Shown here piece by piece: positions 11,181 through 22,020 of a stretch of 64,000 bases of DNA. The position numbers and the translations under genes are program-made. Each line of letters starts with the position of its first letter. Position 1 is the stretch's first letter. The DNA is from Aplectana chamaeleonis (lineage: Eukaryota > Nematoda > Chromadorea > Rhabditida > Cosmocercidae). The notes below the pieces were generated by a model. That model searched no databases and was not told the origin of the DNA. It saw nothing but the letters and a program-made list of their open reading frames with translations. Location of the stretch: positions 1,190,001 to 1,254,000 of the forward strand of contig JAPDOI010000115.1 of assembly GCA_029168955.1 (NCBI GenBank), read 5' to 3'.

Positions 11181-13254
11181 TAGGAGATTAATCAATGCGG
11201 TAACGCGCCGCAGCCGCGCGCGCTGGCTGCTGGGTGGTCTGGCTCTTCAGTCCATCCCTGCTGCGCGAATTCAATCCAATTCGGGGACTGTTCTCGAGCG
11301 AGGAGTGCGTCAGTCAGATCGTCGAGAGAAAGGGAGAGAGACAGAGTGGAGGGAGTGGAGATACGGGTATGCTGAAGGGTTACGATCGCCATAACGAAGT
11401 TCATCTAAGACTAGGCAAGATTAGAAGTAAATCTTGACTGTTTCTCAGGTATAGAGACAGTTTCGAAGTCAGCAATACTACAAAAATCGATTGGTAACGT
11501 TTTTCAGGTTCACGTCTCATTAAATCTGGAGATTTTACACATCTTGGGAAGGCGAAATGTGTCATAACTACGTCAAGAAATAACCTCTTTCCTAAACTTG
11601 CAAACTTTATAAAAATTAGTACGACTGTTGTTATTTTCGAATTCCGAAAATAATCCCAGAAGTTTTAAAAATTGATACAAGTGATTGAAACTAAAACTAC
11701 TTCCTCCATTGTTGAGGCTCGAGGGTTTTACCGTTTTGAATGGTTTGTCTGAGGATAGAGCTAAAACGATTGATACCAAAGAGTTGTTTAACGTTGTTAG
11801 CGAAAACATTTTTGAATAAAACAATAATTACATGAATGAAATTGAAATTTATATGTATTCAAATTATAATGAGAATTCATATATAAAGTGTGGTATAAAA
11901 AAGAATGTTACAGACAACATTAAGAAATATTAAACAAATAACTAAATGAATAGCTAATAAGTAATACCCAGAGATGAAATGGAATTTAATTTTGAAAAAA
12001 ATCAAAAAAAATTGTAAATTAAAAGAAACCCATATCAAAAACAAGTTGAATAGACTAGAGTAGACACAGATACACATTTCAGCATTTATTATTGTCCCAC
12101 TTCTCGCTCGATTGATTGTGTCAAATCTATATGCCTTGTTCGATAGTATGCCATGTATGAATCAAGAAGAAAGAATGATCAATGCTGATTTCAAAGATGT
12201 CTTCGAATTTGAAAAACGTCAAATGTGAAGCGAGTTATGATCAAAAGACGAAAAAAGCGATTTTCCCCGTTTTTTTTTCGCCTTTTTACCAAAACTTAGG
12301 GTGGGTATTGTAGCGGTTCGCGATATTTAGGTTGCTTAGGTATCGGAAATGCAAAAAGGTGAAGATTCCCTCCAAATCTCTGAGTCCAAAAACCACAAAA
12401 TTTTTACTCTCTGATTTTCTTTTGCATTTGCTTCGAATTTGCTAGAATCCCTCACTTTAAAAACATGTAATAACCTTTTTTGAAAAGATAATAGACTGCA
12501 GTCATAACTTTTCTTGAAACTTTCCTCATCAAATCGGGAAATTATCACATTTTCTCTTGCAGCTGACTTGCCTCTGGGCATAGCTATCTATCAAATCTTA
12601 TTTCAGGGATTCCCGTAAAACTCTTCGTCGAATAATGTTTTCAGGTTAGAAAAATATTCTCCTGATCCTTCTGCAGATTTCAATTCACGAAATAGCAGTT
12701 TTCGCCCCTAACTTTTAAACCGCTAACATTCGCGGTGAAAGTTGTGGGTTCCAAACTTTGTTTGCTCGATAAGCTAGCTAGGCCTTCAGAACCGAACCCC
12801 ATATTTATTTTCTATAGCGGGATGGAGCTCTAGTCCGCAGTTCAGACGATCGCTTTTGCAGGCTGCAGTTCGGCAATAAACGTGCTAAGACGAAGATTAA
12901 TCGTGCCATGGCCACGTAGTCCCATCATGCCCCTGTTTGCGATAAGTGTTCCAACAGCGGTTGTCTGCAACTCACCGGAATTCCATTCCTATATAGGCGG
13001 TAGCTCTACCATATGTCTGCGCCTCTGGTGTTCATGACGGCAGACGAAAGCATTTCATGGAGATAAACAACTGTGGAGCTCGGCTCCGCCGACCTGGCTC
13101 GCATGTGAAACGAGTAACTCCGAAAAAATTTGCCCCGGCGGCAGACCAACCCTGCCTTGAAGGCTCCTAATCGGTGCCTGCAGGGTAGTGTCTATCCAGA
13201 GTCCCTCCACCAGCTATGCCACTGCATCAACCTCCCCGCTGCGGTGTCTCAACC

Positions 13255-13776
13255 AGTGGCCGTATTCATGAAACCGCGGGCACAGAAAGGGGGCGTAACC
13301 TTCCCGTCCCTGGCGTATGGCTACCAATATCGTGCCTCCCCTGTCAAAGTTTCGATAGTGGCGGCCCCAATTCGCCACTTGCGAGAGCAGAGGTAGACAT
13401 GAGTAGCTGCCCGCAGAGACGGAGAGGAGACCGCCGGGTAACTGGCTAATGTGTCTCAGCTCCGCTATCAATGCAGTCCGGCGGACACAAGATGCCCGTC
13501 CTCGATTCTGCGGGTGGAAGGGCAGAGCGCTCGCGGCCTGCCAGCAACATATCGATCATTTTCTGAAAGGTGAAGTCGACATAGCAGGCAGCCGTAACTC
13601 ATTCCGTCCACCCGACAGACGGCTAGGAACCCTCCTGTCTACCCGGCAGGTAGCTAGGAGCCTTCCTGTCTACCTGCCGGGTACCCAGGAAGGTGCAACA
13701 TCGGAAACTCATCCAACAGTGAGTGGACTTTGGACCCTCGCGTGAGGCTTTCAGTGTTTCATGAATACGACCACAG
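13255..13776. mobile_element. Terminal-inverted-repeat element, 522 b
   Basis: The ends GTGGCCGTATTCATGAAAC (13255) and GTTTCATGAATACGACCAC (to 13776) are inverted with a single mismatch. The GC-rich interior has overlapping ORFs on both strands (about 85-98 codons) with no recognised domain, plus a nested inverted repeat at 13615-13690 built of CTACCCGGCAGG-type words. No clear target duplication was found. Confidence 0.65.
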
Positions 13777-14020
13777 GACGCGACGGCTCCCGAACCCGGT
13801 CCGGAGGTACCTCAACCCTACCGCGACGGTGCCTGAAACCGGCTGCCCCGACTCAGTCCGCTAAAACGTCGTAACCTTCGCCGAGGTCTGCGGTGAGGAA
13901 CCACCCTCCCTGCAGACTGCGGTGAAAACCGCCCCACCTCCCAGCCGTGAGGATCCGCAATTCCCCAGCTGTCAAAATTGAGCTGACCTCCGGAGAGGAG
14001 CTCACCGATCACCTCCCAGG

Positions 14021-14186
14021 GGTGCGTTCCAAGAAGATTTCCATGGGAGGAAAAACTGGGTCTGATAAGATATGACGAATGATAGGCCGAAAGACAAGTT
14101 CTTTTTATGTGGCCTCATAAACTATCATTGGTTGGTATCACTATCAAATATGATTTCCTCCCGTGGAAATCTTCTTGGAACGCACC
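14021..14186. mobile_element. 166-b MITE at a CCAGG site, copy 1
   Basis: The inverted ends are GGTGCGTTCCAAGAAGATTT and its complement, including GGAAATCTTC on the right. The element is flanked by a perfect 5-b duplication CCAGG (14016-14020 and 14187-14191). It has the same length and ends as the copy at 31899-32064, which sits at CCTGG. Confidence 0.85.
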
Positions 14187-14315
14187 CCAGGCCGGCATAA
14201 CAATGCCGAATGAGGACTCGAGTGAGATGAGGCACCTTTTATACCGGCTGTGCTCATGGTAAACACATTAACACGTGGTCATTCGCTTTACCATTTTTTT
14301 TCATGTCTGCCACTG

Positions 14316-14635
14316 CAGCCGACAAGCACTCCCATGCCGATCATTTTTTCCGCAGGGCTACCGTAACTCTCCTTTAAAAAATTTCCAAGTGTCACCTTGG
14401 ATATGAGCACATATGTAGTAATAGCCAACAAACAGGTTTGCACAATTTTGACCTCCTCAGCCACTTCCCAATGGCTTCTCGAAGAGAGCGGTGTGTGAAT
14501 GAATGCAGACCGCACCTCTGCTCTTTTATACCCTGCATGTTATGAGCGTGTGTTATCGTTCGTTATCATGTTTTGTTCAAGATTGGTAACGGTAGCCCTG
14601 CGGAAAAATGATCGGCATGGGCGTGCTTGTCTGCA
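14316..14635. mobile_element. Palindromic MITE with 'CCGCAGGGCTACCGTAAC' ends, copy 1
   Basis: The left arm has AAGCACTCCCATGCCGATCA and then CCGCAGGGCTACCGTAAC. The right arm is the inverse, ending near 14635. Copies lie at 32775-33080 and, rearranged, 39720-40196. The interior contains the hairpin GCGGTGTGTGAATGAATGC at 14488-14513, followed by a CTTTTATACCC box. Confidence 0.75.
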
Positions 14636-15992
14636 GCCGTGCCTGTGGTCAACAAGGTTCCGCAGCACTCTCTGACTCATCAGCCTTCTGAGTAGTGTAG
14701 CGGTGGCGTCGCGGTGATATCGCGAAGCCGGCGCGAAGCTGTTGCGAGGCCCACGCTTCGCTATCGCGGTAGCGTTCATGATTGCGGTGCCGTTGCTGTA
14801 CTGTTGCGAACAAGGAGGAATCTTCCAAGGTTCTGGAGCCATTGCTACAGTGTCGCGGAGGCTCGGAGTGCGGTGCCGTCCCGCCACGGTCAATGCAAAT
14901 TTTCTCAGAGAAAGGTTGTGACCCTTCAATACTTTTGAGTCATTCAGTGTGAGAAGCAGAGCGGTCGGTCATTCCTGAATCTCGTTATCAACATGTTGTC
15001 ATGTTGTCTACGCTCGGCTGGGAATAACAAGATTTAACCGAAAATAGATATTGGAAAATATGATCAAATATCAGGAATGTGAAAGAAGTGCTACATTTAT
15101 CTATGCTCTGGACCGCATATTGTTCTTTCAACCGCCTTTTCATGGTTTGTTACGATTTGTTACGATTCGTTACGATTTCGGGCCGAAATTTCGTAAATCG
15201 TAAATCGTAAAAAAATTGCCGAAAACACCCGTAATTCGTAAATCGTAAATCGTAATTCGTAATTACGCACAGCCCTGATCGTCACTATCAATTGCGTGTT
15301 TTGCAGAGGAGCTGGTTGGTGCTGGGGGCAACCGGACTCAGTGGAACTCAGCAGGTTTTTCCACCCCGGACTCATCCAGACTCAGTCGGACTCAGCAGGT
15401 TTTTCGACGAAGTCTGACCGGGGCCTATCGGTGAACACACAGACTCACCAATCTATCAAAGCTGTTCTGGAAAAATGAGTGATACCACTAACAAACTACC
15501 GTATGTTAGGACGAGTCCGCAATCTCACCAGGTCCTACTAACATTGCTGTAGACTATACATTGATCAACGTGCCTCCTATCTCTGTAGGCAGACTGCTCA
15601 GCGTCTCGTCGCGCCTCGCCCTTCCAGTCTTCGCGGAGATAGTGTGTCGAAATTCTGAGGATTACTGTAGGTTACGGTCGGTACCATGCCATTTAGTTGA
15701 CAAAACCTAAGTACCTCAAAATTTATAAAATCGACAAATGGAAACTGTAGTCTACAGCATTGGTAGTAGGACCTGGTGAGGCTGCGGACTCTTCCTAACA
15801 TACTGTAGTCCTGATTGTGTTATCACTCATTTTTTCGAAACAACTGAGAATGGTCAGTGAGTTTTTGTTTCCACTCTCACATTTTTACAGACGATTATGA
15901 ATTGCCAACGGCAAAAATTCTCACGGTAAACAAATTTGATGATACTCAATTGATAAAGGGTAGGGTATAAAAGAAATGAAGAGCGGTGTTTT

Positions 15993-18055
15993 TTTTTCGG
16001 ATCCATTCGGATTTTTTTATCATTTTTTTTCATCGTTTCATCGTTTTCATCGTTCGGATCCATCTACCGCAGATCACAAGCGTCGAAGAGAGCTGGGAGG
16101 AAGCAAAGAGGAGCATAGTTCAAGCTGCTCGCTCCGTTTTTGGAACGACAAAGCCTGGACAGAGGTACATCGAGAAGGAAGCGTGGTTATGGACTGACGA
16201 AGTAAAGGCATGTGACGAAGGGAGAAGGCTCTTTACCACGCTTTCCTCAAAGAGCAAACCCCGGCCAACTGGAAAGAGTATCAAGTCGCGAAAAGTGCGG
16301 CTAAGAAGGCAGTAGCGAGAACGAGAGGTCAACGATACGAAGCTCTATATAGCAAGCTTGACACGAGAGAAGGCGAGCTCGATCTCTGCCGGCTCATCAG
16401 GTCACGAAACCGAAAGACGGAGGATATAGAGAAGTTTGTTGGGATAAACGATGGATATGGTCGGCTGCTATCGAATGCTGAGCAGGCAAAGGAAGGGTGG
16501 CGGCAGTACTTCGAAGCGGTTTCGACAGAAGAGTTCCCGCATTCCCCGTTACCTCATTCTCTTCCCGTTTATGGGGCTGTGTCGCCTATCACAGCGAGCA
16601 AAGTAGCAGAGGCTTTGAAAGCGATGAAGAATGGCAAAGTTACCGGACCTGATGATATTGCCGCCGAGTTATGGAAGAGTCGAAGTTGGAACCCAACTGC
16701 CTGACTTGCATTGTTATTCAACCGCATTGTGACTGAGCGCAAGGTTCCCTCAGACTGGAAGTCAAGCACCACAGTCCCGATTTTCAAGAAGAAAGGGAGT
16801 CCTGCTGACTGTTGCAACTACCGGCCCATCCGACTTCTTAGCCATACAATGAATAATTTTCGAGAGGATTCTGGATAGAAGAATACGTGATGTCGTTGAG
16901 CTGAGCGTAAATCAGTGTGGTTTTGTCAGGAACTGCGTCACCGTCGATGCTATCCATGCGACCCGACTTCTTGTGGAAAAGCATCGTGAAAATGAGAAGC
17001 TGTTCACCTCGCCTTTCTTGATCTTGAAAAAGCGTTCGACAGAGTCCCTCACGAAGTAATATGGTACGCTCTGCGTAGCCGAGATGTCCCCAAAGAATTG
17101 ATCGATTGGGTGAAGCTTTTGTACGTGGACACGTCAAGTTGCATACGATCCGCGGCACGAACATCAAGGCCTTTTCGAATCACTGTTGGAGTTCATCAAG
17201 GCTCCGCCCTCTCCCCTCTGCTCTTCATCATCGTCATGGATGTCATCACGCGAGATTTGCAGAGTTCAGCACCTTGGACACTGTTGTATGCTGACGACGT
17301 GATGCTCGCCTCAGACAGCAAAGGAAATCTCCAAGCACAAGTTCAAGCTTGGCACGACAGACTGGCAGCATTCGGCTTACGACTCAATAAAAGAAAACCG
17401 AATACATGACAAGTGCGAGTTGTGACGATTCCATCCAAGTCGACAACACAGTCTTGCCAAAAGCGCATACGTTTCGATATCTTGGATCAACGCTTTGCGA
17501 TGATCGGACGCTGACGGCTGAAGTCGACGCACGCATCAATGCTGCTTGGTTGAAGTGGCGTACCGCGAGTGGAGTGCTCTGTGATAAAAAAGTTTGCGAC
17601 AGGCTCAAGTCAAAGATTTATCGTTCGGTTATGAGGCCCGTCGCACTGTTATCCAATGACCAAGAAAGCAGAACGATGGCTCGGCGTGATGGAAACGAAG
17701 ATTCCTCAGGTGGAGTGGTGGATTGATCCGACTGAACCGAGTTCGGAATGAAGATGTGCGTGAAAGATTCGGTGTCGCGCCCATTTCGGACAAACTTCGC
17801 AAAAATCGCCTAAGATGGTATGGGCACATTCTGCGAGCTGGAGAACACTCGATAGCGAAAGGGCTATGCAGCTCCAAGTGACGGGCCAGCGACCAAGAGG
17901 ATGACCTAAGCAGAGATGGCTGGATGTCTCGCACAACGATATGAAAATTGCAGGCCTCCATCCTGACAACGCGAATGACAAGGTCAAATGGCGGCAACGT
18001 TCGAGAAAAGAGGACCCTGCTACAATGCGGGACAAACGCTGAAGAAGAAGAAGAA
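15993..18055 (+). mobile_element. RTE-type LINE, 5'-truncated
   Basis: A perfect 15-b target duplication GAAGAGCGGTGTTTT at 15978-15992 and 18056-18070 brackets this element. It ends in a (GAA)n tail, as RTE elements end in short repeats. The RT domain is readable across frames: NYRPIRLLS (about 16820), FLDLEKAFDRVPHE (about 17010), GVHQGSALSPLLF (about 17190) and the catalytic LLYADDVML (about 17283), then the C-terminal NRLRWYGHILR (about 17805). The endonuclease is missing. Frameshifts near 16270, 16850, 17010, 17390 and 17640 and a stop near 16700 make it dead. Confidence 0.9.
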
Positions 18056-18207
18056 GAAGAGCGGTGTTTTACATTCACACACTGTCTTACTCCAGAGGTG
18101 AGCGGCTGAAGCTTTCAATAGCCTAGGGAGAAGGGAAGCACCTTCACCGGTGAGAAAGATATCACGATATCAGGCCCTAATCATGGAAAACTCTTGAAAG
18201 AAAAACT

Positions 18208-18514
18208 TCTATAGTCTACAGCAATGGAAGTAGGACCTGGTGAGGTTGCGGACTCTTCCTAACATACTGTAGTCTGATTGTCTTATCATTCATTTTTTCG
18301 AAATAGCTGAAATCGGTCGGTGAGTTTTTGTTTCCACTCTCACATTTTCACCTATTTTCATTGCTTCCACAGCTGTAGTCATATCGGTGAAAACACAGAC
18401 TCACCGATCTATCACAACTATTTCGAAAAAATGAGTGATACCACTAACAAAGTGCCGTATGTAAGGACGAGTCTGCAACCTCACCAGGTCCTACTTCCAT
18501 CGCTGTAGACTATA
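18208..18514. mobile_element. Palindromic repeat P, copy 3 (intact reference)
   Basis: The outer arms 'AGTCTACAGCAATGG' and the complement, plus 'CCTGGTGAGGTTGCGG' and its complement, frame a body with 'CACTCTCACATTTTCACC'. It reads straight through TCATATCGGTG, giving the pre-insertion sequence for the GGCCCC element at 7932-15425. Confidence 0.8.
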
Positions 18515-18739
18515 CACTTCCGCGAGAATTTTGTGCCGTTGCAAAATTATAATCGTGTTATTTTCACCTGTTTTCTTAGCTTCCGCGGATGTAGTAATAT
18601 CTGTTAAAATACAGACTTACCGATCTACCACAGCTGTTTCGGAAAAATGAGTGATGCCACTAACGAACCGCCGTATGTTAGGACGATTCCGCAACCTTAC
18701 CAAGTCCTACTTACATTGCTGTAGACTATCAGTTCGTAT

Positions 18740-19141
18740 TCACCACTCGAGTTGGTAAAAATTAACGACCAATCAAAAATCCGCACAAGTCCAAAACTCT
18801 ATCAGTCTGTGCAGTTTGGAAAATGTGTCTTCACCCAAACTTTGCCCCAGGGGTAGTTTTGGGCGTTGAACACAATTATGAGGTCCGTTTCTGAATTTTC
18901 CATAAACTAATGCGTGTTTTGGAAAGCACAATAGGTACAGAAATCTGGTGAAAAAACGCCCATAACTTTTTTTTTCAGAGTAGCTTTAGGCAGCTGCGGA
19001 TACCAAAGTCGGTTTCTACGCCAAAAACGGTTCTGGAAAAGTACATTTCATCCGGAATGGCCGGGCTGGCTATAAGTAGTTCCCTTTTTGGATTCGGTAG
19101 GATAAACGACAAGTTTCATATTTTCACTACCTTCTCTTGAA
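18740..19141. repeat. Dispersed 'CGTGTTCAGCGCCC' repeat segment
   Basis: Contains, inverted, the motif family 'ATTCGTGTTCAGCRCCC' with AAWTACCCC. It shares a second module (CAGCTGCGG … AGAATGGCC … AAGTAGTT) with 25300-25425. Other copies lie near 21477, 25150, 45085, 45420, 46527 and 46806. Confidence 0.5.
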
Positions 19142-19300
19142 CTATAGCATTTGCTTAGCCTCTCCCTTCATATAATTATTGTATGCTTCACCATTGTTTA
19201 TCATACAGTCGGCACGGATCGCACAAATACGTTGTGTTCCTAGGGTACCGCCAAACATCTCCGGAGTCGTGAAATGAGCTGTACCCATCATTCCCCCACT
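19142..19300 (-). CDS. Candidate coding segment, unrecognised
   Basis: A - strand open stretch encodes MFGGTLGTQRICAIRADC and MINNGEAYNNYMKGEAKQ before a stop. The composition is protein-like and unlike the surrounding repeats. Upstream (above 19300) it runs into a repeat shared with 57.45 kb. A possible donor (ATG|GTGAAG) would leave one nucleotide. That is phase-compatible with the - strand exon at 7707, but the intron would be 11 kb. No family is recognised. Confidence 0.3.
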   Translation of the reverse strand, partial: SGGMMGTAHFTTPEMFGGTLGTQRICAIRADCMINNGEAYNNYMKGEAKQML

Positions 19301-19448
19301 ACTCGCAGCCGTATTATTACAATCGTAGATGCGAAGCGGTTGTTTTTCCGCGAACTTCAACTATGAGGATAAAGAAATCATTCTCAAAACCGCGCCACTG
19401 CTATGATAATGGTACAGAAAACTGCGAGTGGGCGGGAAATGGTGGTTA

Positions 19449-19783
19449 GGCCCCCGTCATAGTCGGCCGAAAGCGGCCGTCCTAGTCCCACCCGGTCGAT
19501 AGGTATGAGAAGCACGCAAAACGGAAAGTAATTAATTGATAAAAACCATTCTCGAATGATAAAAATCGCCCTATGGTGTAATAAAATTTAAGCCCAACTG
19601 ATAAAAACCGTCTGGAATGATAAAAATCCACCTGATACGACCAAGGACGACATGGAGAAGGTGGATTTTTATCAGTTGAGGATGATTATTATCACTTCAT
19701 TTATTCCCGTTCTGCGTGTGTCCCGTAGATATCGACCGGGTGGGACTAAGACGGCCGGTTTTCGGCCGACTATGACGGGGGCC
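19449..19783. mobile_element. GGCCCCC-ended palindromic MITE, copy 1
   Basis: The ends GGCCCCCGTCATAGTCGG and the complement are followed inward by CGGCCGTCCTAGTCCCACCC. The body is made of repeated 'AACTGATAAAAATC' words, so it folds almost completely. A second copy lies at 29018-29366. Confidence 0.8.
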
Positions 19784-20412
19784 TTTTGTAGTGTATGTAT
19801 TCGGCTGACCCAAACACGCTATTTTGCTCCATGAGAACATTATTTCTCGTCCTTGGTAGTGCCCAAGTATTTCAGCTACGGGGGTGAAAAAAACTAGCCC
19901 ACGAAATGTTCCTCGCGCAATCATTGCCCAGTAGGGTTAATTTGTTCATAAAACAATGAGAGTGGGCTCTTGTTCAGTTTTCCAAAGAATGATAGTAAAC
20001 GTAAATGGATGATGATAGAAAGAAACTAGAAAAAATCGCAATGTACAAACAAAATGTGGAAATTGGCTTCGATTTGTTGGCTTTGCGCAATACAGACATC
20101 GGTATTTACTTCACGACATGATCGTGAAGAGCCGCGCCTGATTTGTTGGTCATTTGCGGGCCTGGTTGTGGCTCGCGGCTCTCTGCTTGCGATTGTTGCG
20201 AAAATTTCGGCCGCGGCTGATTTACATTTAATGCTCAGTCCCGAAAATTCGCCCGCGGCTTGCCAAAGCAGCCGAGTTGGGTCGCGGCTGCAGTCCGCTA
20301 TATGTCTGAGGACGTGGCAGAACAAAGCGGAATCGAAATCGAACTGTTGCCTGAGTTGATGCAATATCGACTACATTCGGCAAATGGACTGACCAACGCA
20401 GCGTGAAGAGGG
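19784..20412. other. Stretch with no recognised gene
   Basis: ORFs of about 100 codons occur on both strands at 20026-20364 but have no recognisable motif. The interval is GC-richer around 20140-20300. Nothing else is supported. Confidence 0.3.
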
Positions 20413-20414
20413 TA

Positions 20415-20600
20415 TTTTTTTGGAATAGACGACCCACTCTGGTAAAAAAAGTTTTCGCATGCAGCTACAGGATCATTTTTTCATGTTTCTGCTTTTAAAC
20501 ATGTAGATGCTCAGAACAACATGTAAAACGTATGCAAAGAACCAATTTAAAACACCACGGAAATTCAATTCATTCAGGTGGGTCGTCTATTCCGAAAGAG
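20415..20600. mobile_element. TA-flanked MITE with GGAATAGACGACCCAC ends
   Basis: Inverted ends share GGAATAGACGACCCAC, and both sides are bounded by TA (20413-20414 and 20601-20602). The same ends frame the 2.2-kb insert at 30998-33228. TA flanks suggest a Tc1/mariner-type mover. Confidence 0.75.
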
Positions 20601-21741
20601 TACCTGAAGAGTATACTATAGTGTTTTGACGCCGCGACGGCCCTGGGTCACTGCCAGCGAGCGGCAACCGGCACCGTGATGATAATGTTCGGAGACATTT
20701 TCGTCGCCGCGTCAAGGCCGACGCTCGGTGAGCTTTCGCCGGTCGCTGCAACTCTGCAGGCCCCTATATACAAACAGTGAGCATCGATCTTGCGTAAACA
20801 TACGCTCTCGCTAGGAGTAGGCGCTGCTTAATAGCATTCTACTGAGTGATCAATCACCAGAGTTGATCACTCATCTGCCAAAAATGTGTTATGACCGTGT
20901 GGGCATGCCAGGTGCGAGATAATCAAATTGTAGGCAAATTCTGAGCTTAGCGCACCTCGAGAATGCTTGATGACAGGGAGAGTTAGGTAGGGCATTTATT
21001 GTTCGAGTGGACGAGCAATGGTGATTGATTGGACGATAATTTTCGACCGAATAAGTCTCATTTTCACGTTTCGTAGCTGCTCATGGTTTGCAGCTCTCTT
21101 TCGATAACCTATAGTCAATGAACTAACGATTATTCATACTTCATAAAGTCACCGTGACACATTCCACGATTTCAAGTTCTTGCCACTGAAAAATTAGAGA
21201 AGGCAGTTTCGAAAATTACTCAGTATGTGTAGCTGCACTTTAAAGCAGTGTGCCTGTCTCTCACAATGGACACCTTCGAACATAAAATGGAGTTATAAAA
21301 AACGGTCTTTTGAGAGTTTTAGAGGGCGTAAAAATGAACAATTTAAGATTTTAAAATTTCACTCAAACCTCATGGGTAGATCAAAAACCACCAAAACAAT
21401 GGGTTGCGGTAGGTAAAATGCCAGTCAATGCACCCTAACCGAATGAAATCCGCTAAAAAACATGAAACGGACCCCATATTCGTGTTCAGCGTCCCAAATT
21501 ACCCCCTGGGGCTGAGTTTGGGCGAAAAAATAATTTCGACCTCTGAACCCTCAAAAATGGCCTTGAGCTTCTTACCTCATGGGGCTCCAAACGTCGAGAA
21601 AAAATTTAGGACTCAAACTTCGCTTTTGGAGGTTGTTTAAAGTGCTCATAACGAATCTGAGGTCAGTTTATCGATTTTCGACAGATTACGGTAGATTACG
21701 GTTGGTATACTGTAGTTGCTGTAGTTGGTATACTGTAGTTG
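20601..21741. other. Repeat-bearing stretch with no recognised gene
   Basis: Contains an imperfect inverted pair (TTGACGCCGCGACGG at 20628 and its complement at about 20702), and a segment at 21266-21395 that is an inverted copy of 26215-26350. It also holds a 'CGTGTTCAGCGTCCC' motif at about 21480. The last bases are the two tandem copies of GGTATACTGTAGTTG, one of which was duplicated by the LINE insertion. Confidence 0.45.
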
Positions 21742-22020
21742 CTGTACAGGGATCTACCTCCTCGTTGGTGTACGGTGGAAGCGTTCACAGACCCTGTAGG
21801 GTTGCCTGGCAAGCCTTGGTGTGAACGACGAACAGATCCAAACTGTCTCCCCCCTAGAATGTCAGCGTCAAGCCAGCGCTGAAGCGTTCATGGGGCTCAT
21901 CCCACGCCCTTGCCCGGCTAAGGATGAGATCTAGGAGACGAATGCCTTTACGCATCGACATCCAATCAGCTGCCCCAGTCCTCCGCACACCGCGCCCAGC
22001 CGTCTACGACGTCGGAAGGT

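Larger units (their letters stand above)
8982..12312. mobile_element. Large TA-flanked fold-back element
   Basis: Two arms of about 1.1-1.3 kb (about 8984-10130 and 11190-12310) are diverged inverted copies. The ends read TA|CAATACCCACCCTAAG and the complement followed by TA, as expected for a Tc1/mariner-type TA target. Landmarks repeated in inverse order include AATCGCTTTTTTCGTC, the Glu/Arg-rich CTCTCCC tract at 9940-9965 versus 11330-11360, and ATTTAATGAGACGTGAACC. No transposase is seen. The centre (about 10140-11190) holds two smaller palindromes. Confidence 0.75.
8350..15277. mobile_element. hAT-like element, 6.9 kb, non-coding
   Basis: The ends are CAGGGCTGTGCGTAA and its complement (TACGCACAGCCCTG), flanked by a perfect 8-b duplication ATCGTCAC at 8342-8349 and 15278-15285. 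CAGGG-type ends with 8-b duplications are hallmarks of the hAT superfamily. The subterminal DNA is an unusual string of 'AATCGTAAATCGTAATTCG' variants at both ends. No transposase ORF with a recognisable hAT domain was seen. The interior is occupied by other elements (8982-12312, 13255-13776, 14021-14186, 14316-14635). Confidence 0.8.
7932..15425. mobile_element. GGCCCC-ended (Tourist/Harbinger-like) element, interrupted
   Basis: Starts GGCCCCCGTCATAGTCGG and ends with CGACGAAGTCTGACCGGGGCC. It is flanked by the 3-b duplication TAT (7929-7931 and 15426-15428). The 18.4-kb copy of repeat P supplies the empty site with a single TAT. The GG-rich ends and 3-b duplication resemble PIF/Harbinger MITEs, which is family inference. 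Its own sequence is only about 560 b. The rest is the hAT-like insert at 8350-15277. Confidence 0.75.
7757..15560. mobile_element. Palindromic repeat P, copy 1 (interrupted)
   Basis: The outer ends 'TAGTCTACAGCAATGG' (left) and its complement (right, about 15545-15557) match the intact copy at 18208-18514. The left half ends at TAT (7931) and the right half resumes at 15426. Everything in between is later insertion. Intact length is about 300 b. Confidence 0.8.
15891..18556. mobile_element. ACGATTAT-ended element, interrupted by RTE and repeat P
   Basis: Left end ACGATTATGAATTGCC followed by AACGGCAAAAATTCTC. The right end at 18527-18556 is its complement. The interior contains GGGTATAAAAG and the conserved hairpin, which the LINE has split (15978-15992 and 18056-18070). 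Confidence 0.65.
15746..18731. mobile_element. Palindromic repeat P, copy 2 (interrupted)
   Basis: The left half (15746-15886) and right half (about 18557-18731) are the two sides of the same repeat as 18208-18514. They are split by an element with ACGATTAT ends (about 15891-18556). That element in turn contains the RTE insertion and a third copy of repeat P. Confidence 0.7.

Noticed and set aside
13130..13745. Overlapping 85-98-codon ORFs on both strands
   Set aside because: GC-rich inverted-repeat element with no motif. Open frames on both strands point to composition, not coding.
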